Source: Novosphingobium album (ex Liu et al. 2023) (GTDB lineage Bacteria; Pseudomonadota; Alphaproteobacteria; Sphingomonadales; Sphingomonadaceae). From it: DNA of 64,000 nt. The position numbers were made by a program, and so were the translations under genes. The stretch spans positions 175,364-239,363 of the forward strand of contig NZ_JARESE010000010.1 of assembly GCF_029076845.1 (NCBI RefSeq). The letters run 5' to 3'. The notes below the pieces were generated by a model. The model saw only the letters and a program-made list of their open reading frames with translations, was not told the DNA's origin and made no database searches. The number at the start of each line of letters is the position of its first letter. Positions within the stretch are counted from its first letter, which is position 1. This document shows positions 24,860 to 34,014 of the stretch, piece by piece.

Positions 24860-27111
24860 ACATCCTCCGAAAGCAGCGGCAGGCGGCGAAACCGCAGGCC
24901 GGTGGCGGAAAACAGCGCATTGGCCACCGCCGGGGCGACCGGGGCCACGCCGATCTCGCCCGGATCGCAGGGATCATGCTTGCTCATGATGAAATCGACC
25001 TCGATCCGGGGGCAATCGGCCAGCAGCGGCAAGTCGAGCCCCGCCAGCCGGCCGACCAGCGGCAGCCCGTCCTCATAGCCGGTACTCGATCCCAGCGCGA
25101 GGCCCAGGCCGAAGACGATGCCGCCTTCCACTTGCTGGCGCGCGATATCGAGGTTGACGATGCGGCCAAGGTCAACCACCGCGCTGATCCGGTCCACCCG
25201 CACGCCCGTCTCGTCGCGCCGCGCGCTGGCCACCATGGCGATGCGGGCATCGCCGATCCGGTGGCAGGCGATGCCCTGCCCGCTGTTGTCCACCCCGCCG
25301 CCCCATTCGGCCAGCGCGGCGACGCGTTGCAGGCAATCGGCCATGCGCGGTTCCTGGCCCAGCATCGCCATGCGGTAGGACAGGGGCTCACGCCCGGCGA
25401 GATGCGCCAGTTCATCGACGAAGGATTCGTTGAAGAAGGCGGTATAGCCATGGGCATTGCCGCGCATCCGCGCGGTGGGCAGCGGCACGGCGGCGGGCAG
25501 ATGGTCGATCGCGACATGGGCGATGTCATAGAAAGGCACCGCGCCCGCGATCGCCAGCCGGTCCGCCTCGCCCGCGCTGGCGGCGCGCGCCTGCGCGGCG
25601 GATTGCGCGCCGAACAGGCGGCGGCCGAACTCGCGCGCGCTGGCCGGCAGCGCCAGCCGCGCGCGCCAGCCGGCGATGCCGCCTTCGGTATCGGGCAGCG
25701 CGCCCATCAGCGCCACGGCCGGCGTGCGCGGCCAGCCCGCGACATGTTCCTGCCAGCGCGACCAGACGAGCTGCACCGGGCGCCCGGCCCGTTGCGCGAT
25801 CACCGCGACCTGGGCGGCATGATCATGCTCCAGCCGCCGGTCGAAGCTGCCGCCGGCGGGCATCGGATAGAGCACGACATCGGCGGCATCGAGGCCGATC
25901 GCGGCGGCGGCCGCCTTGCGCGCAAGCTCGGGCGCCTGGGTGGCGATCCACAGCTCCAGCCGGCCGCCGGAAAGCCGCGCGGTGGCGCTGGCGGTCTCGA
26001 TCGTGGCGTGGAGCGCCGGGGCAACCTCGTAGCGCAACTGATGCGCCAGCTTGCCCGCCAGCAGGCCGGTATCGCCCGCGGCGTGCAGTCGGGTGGCATC
26101 ACCATCGCGCAGCGCCTGCTCCAGCCCCGCCTCGATCGCCGTGGTATCGGCGCGGCCGGTGGCGCGGAAGACCGGCGACAGCGCCTTCAGCGCCTGCTCG
26201 GCCGCCCACCAGGTGGTGGCGGTGGCGGCGAGCCAGTGCTTGTGCCGTACCAGCGAGAGCAGTCCGGGCACGCCGCGCGCATCGGCCTCTTCATAGTCGA
26301 GCAGTTCCGCCTCGCCGATCGGCCCATGCCGGATCGCGGCATAGACCATGCCCGGCAGCCGCACGTCGCCGGCGAACAGGAAGCTGCCGTCCACCTTGGC
26401 GGGAAGATCGAGCCGGGGATAGCGCAAGGGCGCGCCGGGCGGGAACTCACCGGGCTTTTCGGCCGCCGCCTCGGCCCGCAGCATCGGCGGATCGGGCGGA
26501 TCGTAGCGAGCGGCCTCGGCGACCAGCGCGCCGAAAGGCAAGCGCCGCTTGCCGTGGATGACGAAGCCGTCCTGCGCGTCGCACTCTGCCCAGGCGACGC
26601 CCCAGCGCGCGGCGGCAGCGCGCATCAACATGGCCCGCGCGGCGGCGGCAGCGGCCCGCGCGGGCGCTTCGTAAGCGGCCAGCGACGTGCCGTCGGCCGT
26701 GGCGTTGAACCGGGTATCCTCGGCCCAGCGCCGCACGATCGCGCTGTCCGGGTCGTCCGCCAGGCCGGGCGCCAGCGGCATCCACAGCTCGGCCCAGCGC
26801 GCCGCCAGCACGAAATTGGCATAGCGCGCGCTGACCGGCGCGGGCTCCACCGCTATCTGCCGCCAGTCCGCGCCCAGCTCGCAGGCGACCACTTGCGGGA
26901 TCAGCGTGGTGATGGCCTGGCCCATCTCGATCTGCGGCACCGCCACGGTGACGACGCCGTCGGCGGCGATCTTGATCCAGGCATCGAAGGCATATTCGTT
27001 CCGCCCCGGCGAAAGCGGCAGCGGATAGTGGCGCGGCCGCAGCATGTATCCCACCGCGAGCCCGCCGCCGACGAGCCCGCCGATGAGGATGCCCCGGCGC
27101 GAAACCGCCAT
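24856..27111 (-). CDS. Molybdopterin-binding hydroxylase large subunit (IorB/xanthine-dehydrogenase family)
   Basis: A 751-residue protein of the isoquinoline 1-oxidoreductase beta-subunit type, which hydroxylates N-heterocycles or aldehydes at a Mo-cytosine-dinucleotide centre. The N-terminus SRRGILIGGLVGGGLAVGYM looks like a Tat signal, placing it outside the inner membrane. FDAWIKIAADGVVTVAVPQI, EMGQAITTLIPQVVACELGA, MRGNAHGYTAFFNESFVDEL and the catalytic-Glu region DPGEIGVAPVAPAVANALFS are all present. The small [2Fe-2S] partner is not adjacent. It shares a TGATG junction with mrp upstream and ATGA with hemH downstream. Confidence 0.9.
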   Translation of the reverse strand: MAVSRRGILIGGLVGGGLAVGYMLRPRHYPLPLSPGRNEYAFDAWIKIAADGVVTVAVPQIEMGQAITTLIPQVVACELGADWRQIAVEPAPVSARYANFVLAARWAELWMPLAPGLADDPDSAIVRRWAEDTRFNATADGTSLAAYEAPARAAAAAARAMLMRAAAARWGVAWAECDAQDGFVIHGKRRLPFGALVAEAARYDPPDPPMLRAEAAAEKPGEFPPGAPLRYPRLDLPAKVDGSFLFAGDVRLPGMVYAAIRHGPIGEAELLDYEEADARGVPGLLSLVRHKHWLAATATTWWAAEQALKALSPVFRATGRADTTAIEAGLEQALRDGDATRLHAAGDTGLLAGKLAHQLRYEVAPALHATIETASATARLSGGRLELWIATQAPELARKAAAAAIGLDAADVVLYPMPAGGSFDRRLEHDHAAQVAVIAQRAGRPVQLVWSRWQEHVAGWPRTPAVALMGALPDTEGGIAGWRARLALPASAREFGRRLFGAQSAAQARAASAGEADRLAIAGAVPFYDIAHVAIDHLPAAVPLPTARMRGNAHGYTAFFNESFVDELAHLAGREPLSYRMAMLGQEPRMADCLQRVAALAEWGGGVDNSGQGIACHRIGDARIAMVASARRDETGVRVDRISAVVDLGRIVNLDIARQQVEGGIVFGLGLALGSSTGYEDGLPLVGRLAGLDLPLLADCPRIEVDFIMSKHDPCDPGEIGVAPVAPAVANALFSATGLRFRRLPLLSEDV

Positions 27112-28094
27112 CAGGTAATGGCCCCGTCCTGCCTGTCGAGCCAGTTGGCCACGGCTTCGGCCAGCGCCAGGAAGGGCTTGCCCTCGGCCCCGTCGCTGGC
27201 CGCGGGCGGGCGGCCGGCGTCGCTGTCCTGGCGGATCGCCAGTTCGAGCGGGATGCGGCCGAGGAACGGCAGCCCGGCCGATTTCGCGGCGGCCTGCGCG
27301 CCACCCGAACCGAACGGGTCGCTGATCTCGCCGCAGTGGGGGCAGACATAGCCGGCCATGTTCTCGACCACGCCGATCACCGGCACCTTGCCCTTGGCGA
27401 ACAGCTCGATCGCGCGCATCGCGTCCATCAGCGCGAGATCCTGCGGGGTGGAGACGATCACCGCGCCCGCCGGCTTGAAGCGTTGCAGCATGGTCAGCTG
27501 GATATCGCCGGTGCCGGGCGGCAGATCGACGATCAGCACCTCGACATCGCCCCAGTCGGCCTCGACCAGCTGGGCCAGCGCATTGCCCGCCATCGGCCCG
27601 CGCCAGGCGATCGCCTGCCCCGGATCGGCCAGTTGCGCCATCGACAGCATCGGCAAGCCCCAGGGGCTGGCCACCGGGTTCAGCTTGTTCTCGCGCGCGG
27701 TCGGGCGGATGCCCTCGGTCCCCAGCAGCCGCGCCTGCGAGGGGCCGTAGATATCGGCATCGACCAGGCCGACCTTGCGCCCCATGCGCGCCAGCGCCAC
27801 CGCGATATTGGCCGCGACGGTGGACTTGCCGACGCCGCCCTTGCCCGATCCCACCGCCACGATCCGCCGCCGCACCTTGTCCGCCATCATCGCCACGCGC
27901 GTTTCGGCAATGCCGGGCGCGCCGCGCAGCGCGTCCTTCGCGGCGACCTCCAGCTTGTCGCGATCGAGCGCGGAAAGCCCGGTGGCATCCACCACCAGCG
28001 TGGCGCGGCCATCGGCCAGCCGCAGCGATTGCAGCCGCGTCGCGACCGCCTCGGGCAACTTCGCCTTCAGCGCGTCGACTTCCTTGCTGCTCAT
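27111..28094 (-). CDS. mrp: Mrp/ApbC-type iron-sulfur cluster carrier ATPase
   Basis: A 327-residue P-loop ATPase that binds and transfers [4Fe-4S] clusters. Residues 1-90 form the DUF59-like MIP18 domain. The deviant Walker A is GSGKGGVGKST (about 102-112); VLIVDLPPGTGDIQLTMLQR is the switch region, and the cluster-binding CPHC lies in NMAGYVCPHCGEISDPFGSG. An extended open frame upstream is antisense to hflK; the ATG near MSSKEVDALK is the true start. It heads an overlapping unit with the molybdenum hydroxylase and hemH, all metal-cofactor proteins. Confidence 0.95.
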   Translation of the reverse strand: MSSKEVDALKAKLPEAVATRLQSLRLADGRATLVVDATGLSALDRDKLEVAAKDALRGAPGIAETRVAMMADKVRRRIVAVGSGKGGVGKSTVAANIAVALARMGRKVGLVDADIYGPSQARLLGTEGIRPTARENKLNPVASPWGLPMLSMAQLADPGQAIAWRGPMAGNALAQLVEADWGDVEVLIVDLPPGTGDIQLTMLQRFKPAGAVIVSTPQDLALMDAMRAIELFAKGKVPVIGVVENMAGYVCPHCGEISDPFGSGGAQAAAKSAGLPFLGRIPLELAIRQDSDAGRPPAASDGAEGKPFLALAEAVANWLDRQDGAIT

Positions 28095-28196
28095 TGTCCA
28101 CTCCGCGCCGGCCGGTTCCTGATCGGCTCCCCCTAGCAAGGAAAAAGCACCGTGAGACCCTGTTTTTGTGCGAAAGAGGTTCCTATAGTGACAGCC

Positions 28197-29339
28197 ATGA
28201 GATTGATCGGAGGTGCATTGGCGCGCGGCGCGTTCGCCATGGCGGGAGGGCGCAGTCCCTGGGGCGGCGGCAAGCGCGGCGACGAAGCCGGGGAAGAGGC
28301 TGGCCAGGACGGCGAGGCGCCCGCGGGCGGCGCGCCGGAAAAGGTGCGTGGCGGCAACCCCTGGCTGCCGCCGGCCGACAAGCCGCGCCGATCGGCCAAG
28401 ATCGAGGATATCTTTGGCGGGCCGACCCGGCGGGGCGGCGGCCGTGGCGGGCCGGGCGGCGGCATTCCGCGCCTGCCCCGGCGGCCTGACGGCAAGAGCT
28501 GGTTCCCGCTGATCGTCGGCGGCATCGCGCTGATCTGGCTGGGCATCACCACGGTGCACATGGTGGGGCCCAAGGAACAGGGCATCGTCACCACTTTCGG
28601 CAAGTATTCGCGCACGATCACGCCGGGCGTCTCGCTGACGCTGCCCTGGCCGATGCAGGCCGTGGAAGTGACCGACGTCACCTCGATCAAGCGCTATACC
28701 ATCCCCGATAACGAGAGCGAGAAGCTGATGCTCACCAGCGACCAGAACCTGGTCGACCTGAGCTATCTGGTGCGCTGGAACATCAAGGACCTGAAGGACT
28801 ACCGCTTCCGCCTGTCCGATCCCGACGATACCGTGCGCGAAGTGGCCGAGGCGGCTATGCGCTCCTCGATCGCGGAAATCTCGCTCGACGGCGCGCTGTC
28901 CGGTTCGGGCCGCGCGCAAGTCGAGCAGGCGGTGCGCGAACGGATGCAGCAAATTCTTGACGGCTATCACGCGGGCGTGACCATCCAGGGCGTCGAGATC
29001 AAGAAAGCCGATCCGCCGACCAAGGTGATCTCCGCCTTCCAGCAAGTCACCGCCGCGCAGCAGGATGCCGAGCGTGACCGTTCGAACGCGCGCGCCTGGG
29101 CGCAGCAGCTCCTGGCCCGTGCGCAAGGCGACGCGGCGGCCTTCGACAAGGTCTACGAGCAGTACAGGCTCGCCCCCGAAGTGACCAAGCGGCGCATGTA
29201 TTACGAAACGATGGAGCGGGTGCTGAGCAACAACGACAAGGTGATCGTCGAATCGGGCGGCGTCACGCCTTATCTGCCACTGCCCCAGCTGCAGCGGCGC
29301 ACGCCCCCCGCTGCCGCTCCGGCGCAGGGAGGCCAGTGA
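28197..29339 (+). CDS. hflK: HflK, FtsH-protease modulator
   Basis: A 380-residue SPFH/prohibitin-type membrane protein that forms the HflKC cage around FtsH. A Gly-rich cytoplasmic leader (to about 110) precedes one transmembrane helix (FPLIVGGIALIWLGITTVHM), then the SPFH domain with VGPKEQGIVTTFGKYSRTIT and the long helical tail ending RMYYETMERVLSNNDKVIVE. The start is uncertain: 28197 (MRLIGG) is used here, 28239 (MAGGRS) is also possible, and neither has an ideally spaced ribosome site. The stop overlaps hflC. Confidence 0.93.
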   Translation: MRLIGGALARGAFAMAGGRSPWGGGKRGDEAGEEAGQDGEAPAGGAPEKVRGGNPWLPPADKPRRSAKIEDIFGGPTRRGGGRGGPGGGIPRLPRRPDGKSWFPLIVGGIALIWLGITTVHMVGPKEQGIVTTFGKYSRTITPGVSLTLPWPMQAVEVTDVTSIKRYTIPDNESEKLMLTSDQNLVDLSYLVRWNIKDLKDYRFRLSDPDDTVREVAEAAMRSSIAEISLDGALSGSGRAQVEQAVRERMQQILDGYHAGVTIQGVEIKKADPPTKVISAFQQVTAAQQDAERDRSNARAWAQQLLARAQGDAAAFDKVYEQYRLAPEVTKRRMYYETMERVLSNNDKVIVESGGVTPYLPLPQLQRRTPPAAAPAQGGQ

Positions 29340-30190
29340 TGCCGGCCTTGCGGGATTACAACTGGCGTGACTTGCGCGCGCCGCTCATCACGCTGGCCGT
29401 GCTGGTGGTCGCGCTGCTGTCCAGCGTGATCGTCGTGCCCGAGACCGAGCAGGCCGTGGTCGTGCGCTTCGGCGAGCCGGTGCGCGTGATCAACCGCTAT
29501 CGCCCCGATGCGCCTTATGGCGAGACGGGGGCCGGCATTTCGCTGCGCATCCCCTTCGCCGAGCAGGTGGATCGCATCGACAAGCGCCTGCTTTCGGTCG
29601 ACATGCAGCCGCAGCAGGTGCTTTCGACCGACCAGCTTCGCCTGATCGTCGATGCCTATGCGCGCTTCCGCATCATCGACCCGGTGCGCATGGTCAAAAC
29701 CGCCGGCACGCCCGAACGGGTGATGGAACAGCTCGAACCGATCCTGACATCGGTGCTGCGCCAGGAACTGGGCAAGCGCACGTTCCATTCGCTGCTGACC
29801 GCCGATCGCGGCATCGCCATGGACAACATCCGCATCGGGCTGGACCGCGAGGCGCGCGAATATGGCGCGCAAGTGGTCGACGTGCGGATCAAGCGCGCCG
29901 ACTTGCCCGACGGCGCGCTGGAAAGCGCCTTTTCCCGGATGCAGGCCGTGCGCGAGCAGGAAGCGACGACGATTCGCGCCCAGGGCCAGAAGCAGGCGCA
30001 ACTGATCCGCGCCGATGCCGAAGCGCAGGCCGCCAAGACTTATGCCGAAAGCTTCGGCAAGGACCCCCAGTTCTACGATTTCTACCGGGCGATGCAGAGC
30101 TATGACTTTGCCTTCTCGGACGATCAGGGGGCAACCACCATCCTGCTTTCGCCCGACAATTCCTATCTCAAGGAATTCAGGGGACCGTGA
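29339..30190 (+). CDS. hflC: HflC, FtsH-protease modulator
   Basis: A 283-residue partner of HflK. A single N-terminal transmembrane helix (ITLAVLVVALLSSVIVVPET) is followed by the SPFH domain, with EQAVVVRFGEPVRVINRY and LLTADRGIAMDNIRIGLDRE, and a C-terminal helix with AQGQKQAQLIRADAEAQAAK. A GTG three bases upstream could also serve as start, but ATG after GGAGGCCAGTG fits better. The gene is translationally coupled to hflK. Confidence 0.95.
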   Translation: MPALRDYNWRDLRAPLITLAVLVVALLSSVIVVPETEQAVVVRFGEPVRVINRYRPDAPYGETGAGISLRIPFAEQVDRIDKRLLSVDMQPQQVLSTDQLRLIVDAYARFRIIDPVRMVKTAGTPERVMEQLEPILTSVLRQELGKRTFHSLLTADRGIAMDNIRIGLDREAREYGAQVVDVRIKRADLPDGALESAFSRMQAVREQEATTIRAQGQKQAQLIRADAEAQAAKTYAESFGKDPQFYDFYRAMQSYDFAFSDDQGATTILLSPDNSYLKEFRGP

Positions 30191-30325
30191 CGCCACGGCA
30201 TGGCAGGCCAAGCCTGCGGGCCAGCCCGCGCCATTCAATCCCGGTTAAGCCGTGAAGGCCTCAAAAACGCGGCCGGTTCGGGTGAGATTGCGGAGCAGAC
30301 CCGCGCAACGGAGGATCAAAAGGAC

Positions 30326-31882
30326 GTGAAGCCCGTGCGATACGCTTATGGATTGACTACGGCGCTCCTGCTGGGAGGCGCCACTCTCACACTCGTCACT
30401 GGCCTTCCCGCCGGTGCCCAGGTCGCGCAGAACGAATCCAGCCAGATGAGCCGCGTGGTCCCCCGCGCCGGCGCGCCGGCCAGCTTCGCCGACCTGACCG
30501 AGCAGCTTGCCCCGGCGGTGGTGAACATCTCCACGCGCCAGCGCGTGCAAGTCCCGGCAGCGCAGAACCCCTTCGCCGGCACGCCTTTCGCCGACCTGTT
30601 CGGCGGCGGCGGCGATCAGGGCGGCCCGCAGACGCGCGAGGCGCAGTCGCTGGGATCGGGCTTCATCGTCTCGGCCGATGGCTATATCGTCACCAACAAC
30701 CACGTGATCTCGTCCAACGGGCCGCAAGGCCAGGTCGAATCGATCACCGTGACCATGCCGGACGGCACCGAGTACCCCGCCAAGCTGGTCGGCAAGGACC
30801 CGCAATCAGACCTGGCGGTGCTGAAGATCAGCGCGACCAAGCCGCTGCCCTTCGTCAAGTTCGGCAATTCGGGCAGCGCGCGCGTGGGCGACTGGGTGAT
30901 CGCCATCGGCAATCCGTTCGGCCTGGGCGGCACGGTCACGTCGGGCATCATCTCGGCGGTCTATCGCAACACCGGCAGCAACAGCGCCTATGACCGCTAC
31001 CTGCAGACCGACGCCTCGATCAACCGGGGCAATTCGGGCGGCCCGATGTTCGACATGAACGGGCAGGTCATCGGCATCAACAACGCGATCTTCTCGCCCA
31101 CCGGCGGCAGCGTCGGCATCGGCTTCGCCATTCCGGCCGATACCGCCGCGCCGATCGTGCAGAAGCTGATCCGGGGCGAGACCATCCAGCGCGGCTACCT
31201 GGGCGTGCGTGTCCAGCCGATCGACGAGGATCTGGCCGATTCGCTGGGCATCCCGCACAACAAGGGCGAGTTCGTGCCGATGGTGGAACCGGGCGGTGCC
31301 GCCGCCAAGGCGGGGCTCCAGGCCGGCGACGTCGTGCTCAAGGTCGATGGCAAGGAAGTGACGCGCGACCAGACGCTTTCGTTCCTGGTCGCCAACACCC
31401 AGCCGGGCACCCGCATCCCGATCGAGATCATGCGCAACGGCAAGCGCCTGACGCTGACCGCCACGGTCGCCCAGCGCCCCAGCGAAGAAGAGCTGGCGCA
31501 GCAGACCTTCGATCCCGACGCCGACCAGGGCGACGATTCGTTCAACCGCCCGCAGCAGCCGCAGCCGCAGGGCGAAGGCGTGACCGAGCAGTCGCTGGGC
31601 GTCTCGGTCATCCCGCTGACCCCGCAGATCGCCCGGCAGCTCGGCGCGCCGGAAAGCACGCGCGGCGTGGTGGTGACGGCGGTCGATCCCTCGTCCGACG
31701 CGGGCCAGAAGGGGCTGCGGCGCGGCGACATCATCCTCCAGGCCAATTACCGCGACATCACCGATGTCGCCGGGCTGGAAGAGACGATCAAGACCGCGCG
31801 CGGCGCCAGCCGCGATGCCGTGCTGCTGCGCGTCCAGCGGCGCGGCCAGCCTGCCGCCTACGTGCCGATCCGCCTGCGCTGA
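30326..31882 (+). CDS. degP: Periplasmic serine protease of the DegP/HtrA family
   Basis: A 518-residue Do-type protease and chaperone for misfolded envelope proteins. The signal peptide is about residues 1-34. The catalytic triad is His126 (TNNHVI), Asp162 (SDLAVL) and Ser237 (GNSGGP). Two PDZ domains follow (about 275-370 and 420-515). The GTG start has AAAGGAC directly upstream, much better placed than any earlier codon. It comes 135 bases after hflC and, with hflKC, gives a membrane-protein quality-control locus. The gene ends in a strong hairpin. Confidence 0.96.
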   Translation: MKPVRYAYGLTTALLLGGATLTLVTGLPAGAQVAQNESSQMSRVVPRAGAPASFADLTEQLAPAVVNISTRQRVQVPAAQNPFAGTPFADLFGGGGDQGGPQTREAQSLGSGFIVSADGYIVTNNHVISSNGPQGQVESITVTMPDGTEYPAKLVGKDPQSDLAVLKISATKPLPFVKFGNSGSARVGDWVIAIGNPFGLGGTVTSGIISAVYRNTGSNSAYDRYLQTDASINRGNSGGPMFDMNGQVIGINNAIFSPTGGSVGIGFAIPADTAAPIVQKLIRGETIQRGYLGVRVQPIDEDLADSLGIPHNKGEFVPMVEPGGAAAKAGLQAGDVVLKVDGKEVTRDQTLSFLVANTQPGTRIPIEIMRNGKRLTLTATVAQRPSEEELAQQTFDPDADQGDDSFNRPQQPQPQGEGVTEQSLGVSVIPLTPQIARQLGAPESTRGVVVTAVDPSSDAGQKGLRRGDIILQANYRDITDVAGLEETIKTARGASRDAVLLRVQRRGQPAAYVPIRLR

Positions 31883-31908
31883 TCGCGGCGGCGCCCGTAA
31901 CCTGAAAA

Positions 31909-31943
31909 CCAGACGCCCGCCGGCCCATCCGGCGGGCGTCTGG
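31909..31943. terminator. Intrinsic-type hairpin between convergent degP and LLM genes
   Basis: CCAGACGCCCGCCGG and CCGGCGGGCGTCTGG form a perfect 15-base stem with a five-base loop (CCCAT). Only a short T-poor tail follows on either strand. It lies between convergent stops and probably terminates both genes. Confidence 0.8.
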
Positions 31944-31977
31944 CGTTTGGAAGAGCAGCGTTGCGCAAAAGCGCGGA

Positions 31978-33051
31978 TCAGCCGGCCTTGAGCGCCGGGA
32001 TCACTTCGCGCGCGAAAAGGCCGGCCACCTCGCCCCAGTCGGCCGGATAGAAGCCGGGGCCGACCACGACCACGCGTTCGAGGCCCAGCGCCCGCAATTC
32101 CCGCAACCGCTCGATGCAATGTTCGGGCGATCCCACGATCGCGAACCGGCGGACGAATTCGGGCGAGAGCACGCCGCCGACAATGCGCTCCCGCGAGCCG
32201 ATATTGCCGTGCTCGGTCATGTCATAGCCCTGGCGGACCTTGCCCAGGTTCTCGGCCGCGACGGCATCGGCCGGGCCGACCTGCCCCTGCATCGTCTGAA
32301 AACGCGCGAGCGGCGGCGCCATGTGCATGGCGACCTCCATCGCCTGCTCGGCATCGGGATGGCAGACGACGACAAGCTGCGCGCCATAGGAGATCCCGGC
32401 ATCGTCCAGCCCGGCGGCGGCGCGCGCCTGCCGGGCAAGGCCCAGCGCCCATTGCATCCGCTCCGGCTCTGCGCCGACGCTGAACGTCACGCGTTCGGCC
32501 ACGGGCGCGGCCATGGCGATCACTTTCGGGCCGGTCGCGGCGATATCGAGCGGCACTTTCGGCAGCCCCTCGGGCAGCCATTTCAGCCGCACGCCCTCGG
32601 GCCGCCCGCCCAGCGAAAGCGCATGGACCGACGGCGCATCGCCCGATGGGCCGAATTCCCCGAAAGCGATCTCGCCGCCGGAAAGCAGCACTTGCAACTG
32701 GCCGATCGCCTGTTCGAAACGGGCCAGGCCAACCGGCGCGTGACCAAGATAGGCCAGCGCCGAATCGCCCCGGCCGATGCCCAGCACCGCCCGCCCGTCC
32801 GAAAGCGCGTGGATCGTCGCCGCCGCGCCCGCCGTCACCGCCAGATTGCGCGTCAGCGGATTGGTCACGCCGGTCGAAAGCCTGATCCGCCCGGTCGCCG
32901 CCGCCCAGCCCCCCATCAAGGCATAGGGATCGGCGCTGAGGCACTGCGAATCCATGAACATCTGGCCGTCCCAGCCTTCGGCCTCGACGGCGCGCGCCAA
33001 TGCGGGGCTCGCCCCGGTGTTCGAGCCGCCGGCCCGCCAGATCTCACGCAT
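31978..33051 (-). CDS. LLM-class (luciferase-like) flavin/F420-type oxidoreductase
   Basis: A 357-residue TIM-barrel enzyme. Landmarks are WDGQMFMDSQCLSADPYALM, ATGRIRLSTGVTNPLTRNLA (family signature strand 3/4), GRAVLGIGRGDSALAYLGHA, and VPLDIAATGPKVIAMAAPVA. The bacterial luciferase-like fold uses FMNH2 or F420; a sphingomonad would more often use FMN. GGGGAG stands before MREIW; a start 30 bases earlier has no site. The next gene upstream is an alpha/beta hydrolase on the same strand. The substrate is unknown. Confidence 0.85.
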   Translation of the reverse strand: MREIWRAGGSNTGASPALARAVEAEGWDGQMFMDSQCLSADPYALMGGWAAATGRIRLSTGVTNPLTRNLAVTAGAAATIHALSDGRAVLGIGRGDSALAYLGHAPVGLARFEQAIGQLQVLLSGGEIAFGEFGPSGDAPSVHALSLGGRPEGVRLKWLPEGLPKVPLDIAATGPKVIAMAAPVAERVTFSVGAEPERMQWALGLARQARAAAGLDDAGISYGAQLVVVCHPDAEQAMEVAMHMAPPLARFQTMQGQVGPADAVAAENLGKVRQGYDMTEHGNIGSRERIVGGVLSPEFVRRFAIVGSPEHCIERLRELRALGLERVVVVGPGFYPADWGEVAGLFAREVIPALKAG

Positions 33052-33110
33052 CCTGTCATCTCCCCGCCGCGATCGCGGCATGGATCAGTCTGCGGCGCGG
33101 GGCGGGAAAA

Positions 33111-33941
33111 TCAATCCTCGATATCGAGCTGGCGCAGCACTTCGGCGATCACCGTGGCGTGGCTGGCAAAGCCCAGGTGCGAACAGCGCAGGGCCACCGC
33201 CCGGTCGCGCTCGCCCGGCCAGCCGCAGGCGGCGCGGGGATGGATCACGCCATCGCGCGGGCTCCACAAGGCGATCGTCGGCACGGGCGGCTTGGCCGCG
33301 AAATCGCAATCGATCGGCGGCGCGTCCACGGCATGGCCGGTGATCACCTGATAGGCGCGCCAGGCGTTGTTGGCGTGCGGATCGCCTGAAAACGGCGTGC
33401 CCATGGTGATGACCCTGGCGACGCTATCGGGCTGGCGATGCGCGATCTCACGCGCGAAAAGCCCGCCCAGGCTCCAGCCGACCAGCGCCACCGGCCGGCC
33501 GCTGGCGCGCGCGATGGCCCCCACGCGGCGCATCAGGAAGGCAAAGTTCGCCTCTGTCGGCCCAAGGTTGAAGCCAAGGCCCCATTCGTGCACGTCATGC
33601 CCCGCCGCCGCCAGCGCCTGGGCCATCGGCCGCATCCGCCGGGGGTGCGAGCCGAAGCCGGGCAGGATCATCACCGGCTGGGGATTGGCGCAGCGCGCCA
33701 CCGCCGGCACCCGGGTGGACCGGCGCAGCGAGGGCAGTTCCGCCAGCAAGAGCCGCAGCGACGGCGTTTCCACGCCCGCGGGCTGGGCCTGGCGCGCCAG
33801 CACGGCGCGGCGGATCACTTCGCCGCGCAGCCGCAGGCCCTGGCGGCCCGCCTGCTTCAATACGCCGTTGCCCGCGGCCAACGCGGCATGGTGAAAATCG
33901 CCGAACATGTCTTGTCTGCTTGCCTCGCCGGAACAATGCAT
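33111..33941 (-). CDS. Alpha/beta-hydrolase fold protein
   Basis: A 276-residue predicted esterase or lipase-like hydrolase. VMILPGFGSHPRRMRPMAQA is the first strand and oxyanion region, VALVGWSLGGLFAREIAHRQ contains the nucleophile elbow GWSLGG (Ser), and SPRDGVIHP and CSHLGFASH would supply the Asp and His. Two starts are possible: the first ATG (AAGG at seven bases) or MFGDFHH 33 bases later. It sits 59 bases upstream of the LLM oxidoreductase and may be cotranscribed. Confidence 0.82.
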   Translation of the reverse strand: MHCSGEASRQDMFGDFHHAALAAGNGVLKQAGRQGLRLRGEVIRRAVLARQAQPAGVETPSLRLLLAELPSLRRSTRVPAVARCANPQPVMILPGFGSHPRRMRPMAQALAAAGHDVHEWGLGFNLGPTEANFAFLMRRVGAIARASGRPVALVGWSLGGLFAREIAHRQPDSVARVITMGTPFSGDPHANNAWRAYQVITGHAVDAPPIDCDFAAKPPVPTIALWSPRDGVIHPRAACGWPGERDRAVALRCSHLGFASHATVIAEVLRQLDIED

Positions 33942-34014
33942 CCGGCCGCCTTGCGGTTCCCTTAATCGGCTGTCTTCAAAATGTCATCTGATGCGGACGG
34001 CCTTCAAACGCCGG

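Noticed and set aside
24976..27351. 791-residue plus-strand open frame
   Set aside because: It mirrors the molybdenum hydroxylase gene; composition is Gln/Arg/Gly-rich low complexity.
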